A stretch of 34,405 nt of DNA, from the NCBI GenBank assembly GCA_030629775.1, contig DAOVOJ010000004.1, positions 1 through 34,405 on the forward strand, in the 5' to 3' direction. The DNA is from Candidatus Moraniibacteriota bacterium. Lineage in GTDB: Bacteria > Patescibacteriota > Minisyncoccia > JAHIHE01 > DAOVOJ01. A program made the translations under genes and the position numbers. The first letter of the stretch is position 1. Every line of letters starts with the position of its first letter. The notes beneath the pieces were generated by a model that saw nothing but the letters and a program-made list of their open reading frames with translations, was not told where the DNA came from and searched no databases. Of this stretch, positions 22,233 to 29,252 are shown piece by piece.

Positions 22233-23300
22233 ATGATGACAATATTAAAAGCCAGTAAAATGAATCAGAAAATAATAATGGGAGTTATAGCAACTTTTAT
22301 TATAATAGTATTTGTTTTTATAAACACCGCGTTCGCTCTAAAAAATCCTTCCGCGGTTTATTGCGAACAAATGGGCTATGAATGGACCGTGCAAGAAACG
22401 GAAGCGGGCCAAATAGGAATTTGTAAATTTTCTAAAATAGAGGATTGTCCGGCTTGGGAATTTTTAAAAGGTAAGTGTGGAGAAAAACACAGCTTTTGTA
22501 TTAAAGAAGGTTATGAATTAAAAAACATTAATGATCAAGAAAAATGTTCTTCAATACCATTTTCTTCAGAGTGTGCTGTTTGCGTTCTGGCTAATGGAGA
22601 AGAGATTGAAGTTACAAAATTAATGGAGTTAGATTTTAAGGAAGCTATTTGTGGTGATGGCAAATGTGTTTTAGGGGAAAATTATAAAACATGCCCCGAA
22701 GATTGTTCTTCGGGTCTTTTTGATGGGTATTGTGATGGTGAAATAGACGCTATCTGCGATCCGGATTGTACATTAGAATCTGATCTTGACTGCGCAAAAA
22801 AACCTGTTAAAGCGAATGTTATCATTTGCGCGGATAAAAATTGCTCTCAAAAAAAATCAGCCTTTACTAAAAATGAAACAGTTTATTTTAAAATAAATTC
22901 TGATATTTCTAATTTAAATATTTCATCCACTGTTAAAATTCCCAGCGGTGAAATTAAATATTTAACATTTGAAGATAATCTTGCTTCGTTTCAGTCTAAT
23001 GAAATTGGTGATTTTTCTCTTTGGATTAATCTTTCCAAGAGAAATTATCAGAATTTGAAAATAGAAGAAAATTTTGTTTATTTGGCTAAAATTCCATCGG
23101 CGTCCATTTGCAATGGCAATGGAAAATGCGAGGGTGAAGAAAATGAGCAAAATTGCCCTCAGGACTGCCTGCCAAAAACAGCTGGAGAAAACAATAACAA
23201 ACTTTACATTTTAATAGCGGGAATTTTGTTGGTTGTTGGAGTGGGAATAGCGTTTGTTTTAAAAAGAAAAAGAAAAAAAACCGAAAAGTATCCTTATTAA
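22233..23300 (+). CDS. Membrane-anchored Cys-rich protein with DUF333-like domain
   Basis: A 355-aa protein with an N-terminal signal or anchor helix (about 14-35) and a C-terminal membrane helix with a basic stop (LYILIAGILLVVGVGIAFVLKRKRKK). After the signal, NPSAVYCEQMGYEWTVQET with GQIGICKFSKIEDCPAWEF matches DUF333 (putative hemolysin-type, PF03891). Two copies of CGDGKCVLGENYKTCPEDC / CNGNGKCEGEENEQNCPQDC follow, a motif related to the Cys-rich segment of the protease upstream, around a beta-rich domain (about 190-285). The gene starts 21 bp after the protease gene and is probably co-transcribed. A partner, anchor or inhibitor of the protease is possible but unproven. Two ATGs are adjacent at the start, and a third at residue 10 would still leave the signal. 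Confidence 0.75.
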   Translation: MMTILKASKMNQKIIMGVIATFIIIVFVFINTAFALKNPSAVYCEQMGYEWTVQETEAGQIGICKFSKIEDCPAWEFLKGKCGEKHSFCIKEGYELKNINDQEKCSSIPFSSECAVCVLANGEEIEVTKLMELDFKEAICGDGKCVLGENYKTCPEDCSSGLFDGYCDGEIDAICDPDCTLESDLDCAKKPVKANVIICADKNCSQKKSAFTKNETVYFKINSDISNLNISSTVKIPSGEIKYLTFEDNLASFQSNEIGDFSLWINLSKRNYQNLKIEENFVYLAKIPSASICNGNGKCEGEENEQNCPQDCLPKTAGENNNKLYILIAGILLVVGVGIAFVLKRKRKKTEKYPY

Positions 23301-23308
23301 TTTAAATG

Positions 23309-23317
23309 TGGTATAAT
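23309..23317 (+). promoter_or_regulatory. Extended -10 promoter before ftsZ
   Basis: TGGTATAAT (TGnTATAAT), preceded by GTG as at ftsA. The transcript would start about 70 nt before the ATG. A small GTGTCGCTACAC palindrome lies in the leader at 23341-23352. Confidence 0.6.
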
Positions 23318-23392
23318 GGTATTATTCTAAATGATTATTTGTGTCGCTACACTAAATTTTAGAAAAATAATTTTAGATTTAACATTTTAATT

Positions 23393-24544
23393 ATGAAAGA
23401 AATTAAACCGGATTTAGAAACTTTTGCCAGAATAAAAGTGATCGGCATTGGCGGAAGTGGCGGCAATGCCATTGGGAGAATGAAAGAATATAACCTCAAA
23501 GGTATTGATTTTATTGCCGTTAACACCGACGCGCAAGATCTTCACAACTCTAAAATTTCAGAGAAAATTCATATTGGCAAAAACTTAACAAAAGGTCTGG
23601 GAGCAGGAATGAACCCAGAGGTTGGCCGGCAAGCGGCGGAGGAAAATCGGGACGAAATCCATGAAGCCCTCAAAGGATCCGATATGGTTTTTATTACTTG
23701 CGGTATGGGGGGAGGAACAGGGACGGGAGCGGCGCCAATTATTGCCGAGGCGGCCCGTGACGCCGGCGCTTTGACGGTAGCGGTAATTACCAAGCCGTTT
23801 GCTTTTGAAGGCGCTCAGCGAAAAAAAATTGCTGGAGAAGGATTGGAAAATTTAAAAAGCCAGGTGGATTCTATTATTACCATTCCCAACGATAAATTAT
23901 TGCAAATTATTGACAAAAAAACTTCTCTTTTAGACGCTTTTCAAATTGTTGATGATGTCTTAAGGCAAGCGGTTCAGGGCATTTCTGACCTCATTACTTC
24001 TCCGGGAATGATTAACGTTGATTTTGCCGATGTTAAAACGGTCATGGAAAATACCGGTCCGGCGCTAATGGGAATTGGAAGGGCAACCGGAGAAAATCGG
24101 GCGGTAGAAGCGGCCCGCCAGGCGGTTAACAGTCCTTTGTTGGAACTGTCAATTGACGGAGCTACGGGTGTTTTGTTTAACATCAGCGGATCTTCGGATC
24201 TGGCGATGATGGAGATCAATGAAGCAGCTGAAATTATTACCGAGTCAATTGATCCTAGCGCTAGAGTGATTTTTGGAGCAACAAGCAATAGTAATCTCAG
24301 AAAAGGCGAAGTTAAAATAACAGTAATTGCTACCGGATTTGACAACGATTCACAGGAAAAGAAATTTAATTTAAACGACAATAAAAAAACAGAAAGTGAT
24401 AAAAATGGCAAAGAGAAAAATACAAGCCAAGAAATCAAAGACCGTCCAAAAGATTTTTTAAAGCCAAAAATAAATCCGGTATTAAGTGAAGAAGAAGACG
24501 AATTAGACATCCCGGCGTTTATTAGAAAAAAGATGAAGAATTAA
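23393..24544 (+). CDS. ftsZ: Cell division protein FtsZ
   Basis: Tubulin-like GTPase that forms the division ring; 383 aa, normal length. The N-terminal GIGGSGGNAIGRM, the tubulin signature GMGGGTGTGAAP (about 104-115) and the T7-loop catalytic residues in NVDFADV (D210, D213) are intact. A charged linker of about 45 residues (about 320-368) leads to the conserved C-terminal peptide LDIPAFIRKKMKN, the site bound by FtsA. It is separated from ftsA by 4.4 kb carrying three exported-protein genes, and has its own extended -10 promoter. No ribosome binding site is visible. Confidence 0.97.
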   Translation: MKEIKPDLETFARIKVIGIGGSGGNAIGRMKEYNLKGIDFIAVNTDAQDLHNSKISEKIHIGKNLTKGLGAGMNPEVGRQAAEENRDEIHEALKGSDMVFITCGMGGGTGTGAAPIIAEAARDAGALTVAVITKPFAFEGAQRKKIAGEGLENLKSQVDSIITIPNDKLLQIIDKKTSLLDAFQIVDDVLRQAVQGISDLITSPGMINVDFADVKTVMENTGPALMGIGRATGENRAVEAARQAVNSPLLELSIDGATGVLFNISGSSDLAMMEINEAAEIITESIDPSARVIFGATSNSNLRKGEVKITVIATGFDNDSQEKKFNLNDNKKTESDKNGKEKNTSQEIKDRPKDFLKPKINPVLSEEEDELDIPAFIRKKMKN

Positions 24545-24552
24545 AAGCGGAT

Positions 24553-24584
24553 AATTATATACCTAAGAAGTTAGGTATATAATT
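24553..24584 (+). terminator. Perfect 14-bp hairpin after ftsZ, possible terminator
   Basis: AATTATATACCTAA (24553-24566) and TTAGGTATATAATT (24571-24584) pair perfectly around GAAG, eight bases after the ftsZ stop. The stem is AT-rich and the following tract (GCGCATTTTGTTTTTG) is only partly T-rich, so it could equally be a small repeat. No gene is seen in 24545-24718. Confidence 0.55.
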
Positions 24585-24608
24585 TGCGCATTTTGTTTTT
24601 GCGAAGAA

Positions 24609-24683
24609 ATTGTTGTATTGTTATATTGTTAAATTGTTACATATCAGCTGAAACAATTTAACAATTTGGCAATTTAACAATAT
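24609..24683. repeat. Octamer inverted-repeat pair (ATTGTTAA/AACAATTT) after ftsZ
   Basis: The left arm is ATTGTTGT, ATTGTTAT, ATTGTTAA, ATTGTTAC (24609-24640). The right arm is AACAATTT, AACAATTT, GGCAATTT, AACAATAT (24652-24683). The centre contains the palindrome CAGCTG. It has the same units and period as the element before ftsA (17685-17775). Confidence 0.85.
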
Positions 24684-24718
24684 AATCTGTTAATTTTTTT
24701 TGCTTAAATTTTTTAATT

Positions 24719-26875
24719 ATGACTTCTAAAAAGATAACTAAAATCAGAAAACGGAGTGGGCGGGTGGTAAAATTTGAAAAAAATAAAATTACTAATGTAA
24801 TTTGCAAAGCGTTTAAAGCCACAGGTGAAGGCGGCAAGAGAGATTCTCAGAGTCTTGCGCAAAAAACAGAAGCAATTATTTTAAAGCGGTTCAAAATCAG
24901 AAATGGCCATAAAAAAGAAAATGGAAATGTTGAAATTCCAACAGTGGAGGAAGTTCAGGATATCGTTGAAGAAGTTTTGATCAGAGCCAATTATATTGAA
25001 ACGGCCAAAGCATACATTATTTACCGCGAACAGCATAAGATCTTGCGGGAAAACGAAGAAACGCTTCAGGACTCCGTTAATTTAGTTGCCGACTACCTTT
25101 CTGAAATTGACTGGCGAGTAAAAGAGAACAGCAACATGGCCTACTCTTTACAGGGGCTTAATAATCATATCGCCTCATTAGTAACTTCAAAATATTGGCT
25201 TCGGAAAATATATCCGCCGGAAATTAGAAAGGCTTACGAAAGCGGAGATTTTCATATTCACGATTTGGGAATGCTGGCGACCTATTGCTGTGGATGGGAC
25301 TTGAAAGATCTATTGGTACGAGGCTTTGGCGGTGTACCGGGAAAAATTGAAAGCAAGCCGGCCAAACATTTTCGAACCGCTCTTGGACAAATAATAAACT
25401 TTTTTTACACTCTTCAAGGCGAGTCAGCCGGCGCTCAGGCATTTTCTAATTTTGATACTTTATTGGCGCCTTTTATCAGATACGACCAGTTAAATTACCA
25501 GCAGGTTAAACAAGCTTTTCAGGAATTTTTATTTAATATCAATGTCCCGACCAGGGTGGGTTTTCAAACTCCATTTACAAACATAACGATGGATTTAAAT
25601 GTTCCTTCCACGATGGCCGAGGAAGCGGTGATTATCGGCGGAAAACAACAGAAGGAGCAATATAAAGATTTTGCCGAGGAAATGAAAATTCTTAACCGGG
25701 CTTTTGCCGAAGTAATGCTTGAGGGCGACGCCAGCGGACGGGTTTTTACTTTCCCGATTCCGACCTATAATATCACTAAAGATTTTGACTGGCAAGATTC
25801 AAACAATGATTTGATTTGGGAAATGACATCAAAATACGGCATTCCATATTTTGCCAATTATGTCAATAGCGAAATGAAGCCTGAAGACGCCAGATCAATG
25901 TGCTGTCGGCTGCGTTTGGATAATCGCGAACTCTATAAGAGGGGAGGGGGATTGTTTGGCGCTTATCCATTGACCGGTTCAATCGGAGTGGTAACCATTA
26001 ATCTTCCAAGGATTGGTTATTTGTCAAAAAATAAAAAAGAGTTTTTTAAAGAACTGGGAAGCTTGATGGATTTAGCCAAAGAGAGTTTGGAAATCAAAAG
26101 AAAAACCATTGAAAACTTTACCAAGAAAGGACTTTATCCTTATTCCAAACATTTTTTAAGCAACATTAAACTTCAACGAGGAGAATATTGGAGTAATCAT
26201 TTTTCCACAATCGGTTTGATCGGAACAAATGAGGCGCTTTTAAATTTCTTTAAAGGTAAGATTGATATTACCAGCGTAAAAGGAAAAAAATTTGCTGAAG
26301 AAATGCTTGATTTTATGAGAGATAAACTATTAGCCTATCAGGAAGAAACCGGAAATCTTTATAATTTAGAGGCTACTCCGGGGGAAGGAACTTCTTATAG
26401 ATTGGCAAAAGCTGACAAGAAAAAATATCCCGACATTATTACCGCTCAACATTATAATAGCGATAGCGACAAGTTTTACGATCCTTACTATACCAATTCA
26501 TCTCAACTGCCGGTCGGATTTACTGATGATTTGATCGAAGCGGTGAGCTTGCAAGATTCTTTGCAGACAAAATATACCGGCGGGACCGTCTTTCACGCTT
26601 TCTTAGGCGAACGGCTGCCAAGCGGAAATGAAGCAAAAATACTGGTGAACAAAATCTTTAAAAAGGTAAAGATGCCTTATCTTTCTCTAACGCCAACTTT
26701 TAGCATTTGTCCGGTGCATGGCTATTTAACGGGAGAACATTTTAAATGTCCGAAATGCGTTATTGATCAGGATTGCGAAGTGTATTCCCGAGTGGTTGGC
26801 TTTCTGCGTCCGGTCCAACAGTGGAATAAAGGCAAACGAACAGAATATGAGCAGAGGAAAGAGTTTAGGGTTTAA
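24719..26875 (+). CDS. nrdD: Anaerobic ribonucleoside-triphosphate reductase (class III)
   Basis: Glycyl-radical enzyme that makes deoxyribonucleotides without oxygen; 718 aa. The N-terminal ATP-cone (about 5-105) begins KIRKRSGRVVKFEKNKI and gives allosteric control. The catalytic barrel carries the active-site cysteine loop SMCCRLRLDN (C395, C396). The C-terminal zinc site has C664, C677, C680 and C686, and the glycyl-radical loop is SRVVGFLRPVQQWNKGK with G694. All key residues are present and the length is normal. The activating enzyme nrdG lies 235 bp downstream. The pair indicates growth with little or no oxygen. The gene follows an octamer inverted repeat and lacks a ribosome binding site. 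Confidence 0.96.
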   Translation: MTSKKITKIRKRSGRVVKFEKNKITNVICKAFKATGEGGKRDSQSLAQKTEAIILKRFKIRNGHKKENGNVEIPTVEEVQDIVEEVLIRANYIETAKAYIIYREQHKILRENEETLQDSVNLVADYLSEIDWRVKENSNMAYSLQGLNNHIASLVTSKYWLRKIYPPEIRKAYESGDFHIHDLGMLATYCCGWDLKDLLVRGFGGVPGKIESKPAKHFRTALGQIINFFYTLQGESAGAQAFSNFDTLLAPFIRYDQLNYQQVKQAFQEFLFNINVPTRVGFQTPFTNITMDLNVPSTMAEEAVIIGGKQQKEQYKDFAEEMKILNRAFAEVMLEGDASGRVFTFPIPTYNITKDFDWQDSNNDLIWEMTSKYGIPYFANYVNSEMKPEDARSMCCRLRLDNRELYKRGGGLFGAYPLTGSIGVVTINLPRIGYLSKNKKEFFKELGSLMDLAKESLEIKRKTIENFTKKGLYPYSKHFLSNIKLQRGEYWSNHFSTIGLIGTNEALLNFFKGKIDITSVKGKKFAEEMLDFMRDKLLAYQEETGNLYNLEATPGEGTSYRLAKADKKKYPDIITAQHYNSDSDKFYDPYYTNSSQLPVGFTDDLIEAVSLQDSLQTKYTGGTVFHAFLGERLPSGNEAKILVNKIFKKVKMPYLSLTPTFSICPVHGYLTGEHFKCPKCVIDQDCEVYSRVVGFLRPVQQWNKGKRTEYEQRKEFRV

Positions 26876-26915
26876 TGGTTAAGAATTGCTAGCGTTGTTT
26901 TTAGATTCTCTTTTT

Positions 26916-27097
26916 GTCATTCCGGAATGAGAATAAATGAATGTGTTAAAAGGTGTCCAACGCCTACACACTCATTTTTATATTAATGTATTTCTTTTTA
27001 TATAAACACAAGCTATAAATTACAACTTGTATTAAGGTGTTGGACACCTTGATACTCAGTTGTTATTAAACGCTTTTATATCTCAATCTGGGATGAC
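26916..27097. repeat. Nested inverted repeats between nrdD and nrdG
   Basis: The inner arms AGGTGTCCAACGCCT (26951-26965) and AGGTGTTGGACACCT (27035-27049) pair with one mismatch. Outside lie GTCATTCCGGAATGAG (26916) and CTCAATCTGGGATGAC (27082), decayed ends of the GTCATCCTGA-type family. No gene is seen. Confidence 0.7.
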
Positions 27098-27131
27098 AAG
27101 TAGAAAATAAATGTTCCAAGTTCCAAGTTTT

Positions 27132-27890
27132 ATGTTTATCGGCGGTCTCCAAAAATTCACTTTAATAGACTACCCTGGCAAAATTGCGGCGGTTGTTTTT
27201 TTAGCGGGTTGTAATTTCAGATGCCCATTTTGTCATAACGCGGAACTTGTGATTTATGATAAAAATAACTATCAAAATAAATTATCAGAAAAAGAAGTTC
27301 TAAAGTTTTTGAGTTCCAGAAAAGGGGATCTAGACGGAATTTGCATTACAGGAGGAGAACCGACCCTACAACCTGGTTTAACAAAATTTATAAAGAAAAT
27401 CCGAAAAATGGGATTTCTAATCAAGATTGACACCAACGGCTCCTACCCTTTGGTAATAAAAAATTTACTAGAAAATAAGCTTGTTGACTATTGGGCGATG
27501 GATATTAAAACCGCGCCGGAGAAATATAAAATGGTGATTGGCGGTAAAAAAAATATAGAAAATATAGGAAACGAAAATCTTCGTTCTCTACAAAAAAAAT
27601 TAGAAAAAAGTATTGAGCTTATTGTTTTAAGTAAAGTTGAATATGAATGGCGAACAACAGTAGCGCCAACAGTAGTTGATAAAAATGATATTATAAAAAT
27701 GATTGAATGGTTAAAGAAAATTCATCCCGACGCTCTAAAAAATGCCAGCCGCTATACTCTTCAACAGTTTAGACCGGATAAAACTTTAGATCCCGCTTTT
27801 CAGAAAATAAAACCTTATTCCGATGATGAGTTAAAAAAAATGGCGGACTTATTAAAACCACATTGTAAAAAAGTAGTTATTTTGGGTTAA
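27132..27890 (+). CDS. nrdG: Anaerobic ribonucleotide reductase activating protein (radical SAM)
   Basis: Radical-SAM enzyme that installs the glycyl radical on NrdD. From the preferred start the protein is 252 aa and begins MFIGGLQKFTLIDYPGKIAAVVFLAGC, the family's usual N-terminus. The iron-sulfur motif is CNFRCPFC (C27, C31, C34), and the GGE motif ITGGEPTLQPG and LIKIDTNGSYP follow. An upstream in-frame ATG at 27111 would add only FQVPSF-type residues encoded by a TTCCAAG heptamer pair, so the ATG at 27132 is chosen; the first is not excluded. At about 250 aa it is of the longer NrdG type paired with ATP-cone NrdDs. It is in the same direction as nrdD. Confidence 0.93.
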   Translation: MFIGGLQKFTLIDYPGKIAAVVFLAGCNFRCPFCHNAELVIYDKNNYQNKLSEKEVLKFLSSRKGDLDGICITGGEPTLQPGLTKFIKKIRKMGFLIKIDTNGSYPLVIKNLLENKLVDYWAMDIKTAPEKYKMVIGGKKNIENIGNENLRSLQKKLEKSIELIVLSKVEYEWRTTVAPTVVDKNDIIKMIEWLKKIHPDALKNASRYTLQQFRPDKTLDPAFQKIKPYSDDELKKMADLLKPHCKKVVILG

Positions 27891-27895
27891 ATTTT

Positions 27896-27930
27896 CCCCT
27901 CCTTGCGAAGGAGGGGGCAGGGGGAGGTTA
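27896..27930 (+). repeat. CCCCTCCTT palindrome after nrdG
   Basis: CCCCTCCTT-GCG-AAGGAGGGG is a perfect 9-bp stem six bases after the nrdG stop, followed by GCAGGGGGAGGTTAAAAAA. It is a copy of the CCCCTAACC-type family and may act as a terminator, though the tail is A-rich on this strand. Confidence 0.7.
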
Positions 27931-27952
27931 AAAAATACTAAGTGAACGCATT

Positions 27953-28222
27953 ATGAAATTCAAATGCAAAGTCATTACCCGCTCTTCGCGGAATGAAATT
28001 GTCGGCTTGGAACAGGAACAATTAAAGCAAACTAAGTTTGATTTTGGCGATGATGAAAATCTGCCAACGATAAAAGTTTATTTAACCGCTGTGCCGATAA
28101 AAGGGAAAGCTAATAAAGAATTGATAAAATTATTGGCGAATGAATTAGGAATTAGCAAAAGTAAAATTAGTATTTTGAAAGGGGAGAGAAATAAAGAAAA
28201 AATGTTGGAAGTTAGAAACTAG
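27953..28222 (+). CDS. DUF167 / YggU-family protein
   Basis: An 89-aa small alpha/beta protein. The segment TIKVYLTAVPIKGKANKELIKLLANELGISKSKISILKGERNKEKMLEV is the complete DUF167 (UPF0235) signature, with the conserved P-xx-GKAN and the KG-xx-xKxK-x-V end. The function of the family is not known. It is 62 bp after nrdG with a palindrome between, and no ribosome binding site is visible. Confidence 0.92.
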   Translation: MKFKCKVITRSSRNEIVGLEQEQLKQTKFDFGDDENLPTIKVYLTAVPIKGKANKELIKLLANELGISKSKISILKGERNKEKMLEVRN

Positions 28223-28263
28223 GAAGTTAAGTATTGAATTTTCAATTATAGTAAAATAGAAAT

Positions 28264-28450
28264 TACGCGTTTACTGTTATTCCGACCGAAGTGACCCTGC
28301 GGCGATAGCCGAAGAGAGAACGGAGTGGAGGAATCTGTAAGGGGAATATACTTGTGTTTTGTAAAGATATATTGAAACACAACACTTTACTCTTTTACAG
28401 ATCCTTCGACTCCTATCGTCGCTCAGGATGACAAGCTCAAACACGTAAGC
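28264..28450. repeat. GTCATCCTGA-type palindromic element after the DUF167 gene
   Basis: The left arm runs from ACGCGTTTACTGTTATTCC through GGAGTGGAGGAATCTGTAA to 28340. The right arm TTACAGATCCTTCGACTCC to GTCGCTCAGGATGACA spans 28395-28433, then CAAACACGTAAG. The arms pair imperfectly over about 70 bp. This element fills most of the 334-bp gene-free stretch 28223-28556; the remainder holds a terminator-like hairpin for efp. Confidence 0.75.
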
Positions 28451-28488
28451 TTTAAAAAATAGCATTCTAATTTCCTAATTTCTCAATC

Positions 28489-28523
28489 AAAAAATCTCCT
28501 CTATATAAAATAAAAGAGATTTT
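28489..28523 (-). terminator. Terminator-like hairpin downstream of efp
   Basis: On the minus strand AAAATCTC and GAGATTTT pair across a 17-nt loop and are followed by TTGATTG after a T run overlapping the stem. It lies 34 bp past the efp stop on the minus strand. The stem is short and AT-rich. Confidence 0.5.
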
Positions 28524-28556
28524 GCAAAATGGTAATATTATTTGAAAGAGATCCAA

Positions 28557-29114
28557 CTACTCTTTCCCGTCATACCTTCCCGTCTCGGTTTTAATTTTCA
28601 AAACATCTTCTTCTTTAATATGCAAAGGCACGGAGATTTTCAAACCGGTTTCAAGAGTAACTATTTTTGATCCACCGTCAACGGTGTTACCTTTGATTCC
28701 CGGCGGAGCGCTAATAACTTTTAATTTTACCTCCGGTGGCAGAATAATGCTAATTGGATTGCCGCGATACTTTTTAATTTTGACGATAATTTCTTCTACC
28801 AAATAATCAGCTTTACCACCAAGCTGGCTCTCGTTCAGACTAAACTGTTCGTAAGATTCTTGATCCATAAAATAAAAATCTTCCCCTTCTTTATAAAGAA
28901 ATTGGGCTTTTAATTCCTCAAGCTCCGCCTCTTCAAATTTATCGCCACTTTTGTATGTTTTATCAAGAACGCCGCCGGTAATCAAATTTCTAATTTTCGT
29001 CCGCAAAACTGCCCCGCCCCGCCCCATTTTACTGTGCTGGGTTTCCAAAATCTCATAAGGTTCATTGTCAATTTGAATAGTCGTTCCCTTTTTTAGATCG
29101 CTAATGGAAAGCAT
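28557..29114 (-). CDS. efp: Translation elongation factor P
   Basis: Relieves ribosome stalling at proline runs; 185 aa, normal length, with the three-domain all-beta layout. The N-terminal KOW-like domain has the modification loop HSKMGRGGAVLRTKIRNL; the tip residue is R32 rather than the lysine of E. coli (K34). Arg32 is the residue rhamnosylated by EarP in other bacteria, but no EarP gene is in the window and many Arg-type EF-Ps have no known modification. The C-terminal OB fold ends GLKISVPLHIKEEDVLKIKTETGRY, a strong family signature. It is the only clear minus-strand gene besides the orphan at 90-368. Confidence 0.96.
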   Translation of the reverse strand: MLSISDLKKGTTIQIDNEPYEILETQHSKMGRGGAVLRTKIRNLITGGVLDKTYKSGDKFEEAELEELKAQFLYKEGEDFYFMDQESYEQFSLNESQLGGKADYLVEEIIVKIKKYRGNPISIILPPEVKLKVISAPPGIKGNTVDGGSKIVTLETGLKISVPLHIKEEDVLKIKTETGRYDGKE

Positions 29115-29151
29115 GATTTTAGATTATGTTATTAATGTCGATAACAATTGT

Positions 29152-29180
29152 AATTTAACTTATTTTTTTACTTTTGACAA
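29152..29180 (-). promoter_or_regulatory. Candidate promoter for efp
   Basis: On the minus strand, TTGTCA (plus-strand TGACAA at 29175-29180) and TAAATT (plus-strand AATTTA at 29152-29157) are 17 bp apart and lie 38-66 bp before the ATG. The -10 is only four of six to consensus. Confidence 0.45.
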
Positions 29181-29188
29181 GAGAAAAT

Positions 29189-29252
29189 GAATCACGAATC
29201 ACGAATTAAGAATTTCTTATTCTTAATTCGTGATTTGTAATTCTTGATTCTT
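29189..29252. repeat. Heptamer inverted-repeat pair (GAATCAC) between efp and comEC
   Basis: The left arm is GAATCAC, GAATCAC, GAATTAA, GAATTTC (29189-29216). The right arm is ATTCTTA, ATTCGTG, ATTTGTA, ATTCTTG, ATTCTT (29219-29252). It ends at the comEC ATG. The unit GAATCAC also occurs three times in a row inside cysS at 31990-32010. Confidence 0.85.

Noticed and set aside
23974-24510. A 178-codon open frame antisense to ftsZ
   Set aside because: It overlaps a clearly functional gene on the other strand, has serine/leucine-rich shadow composition and no start signals.
28264-28450. Long folded region considered as a riboswitch or structured RNA
   Set aside because: It matches the palindromic GTCATCCTGA repeat family found at 14713, 30804 and 32371, and the gene downstream is on the opposite strand.
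29244-29252. TTG start for comEC three codons before the ATG
   Set aside because: It lies within the repeat arm and adds only three residues; the ATG at 29253 begins a normal membrane N-terminus.
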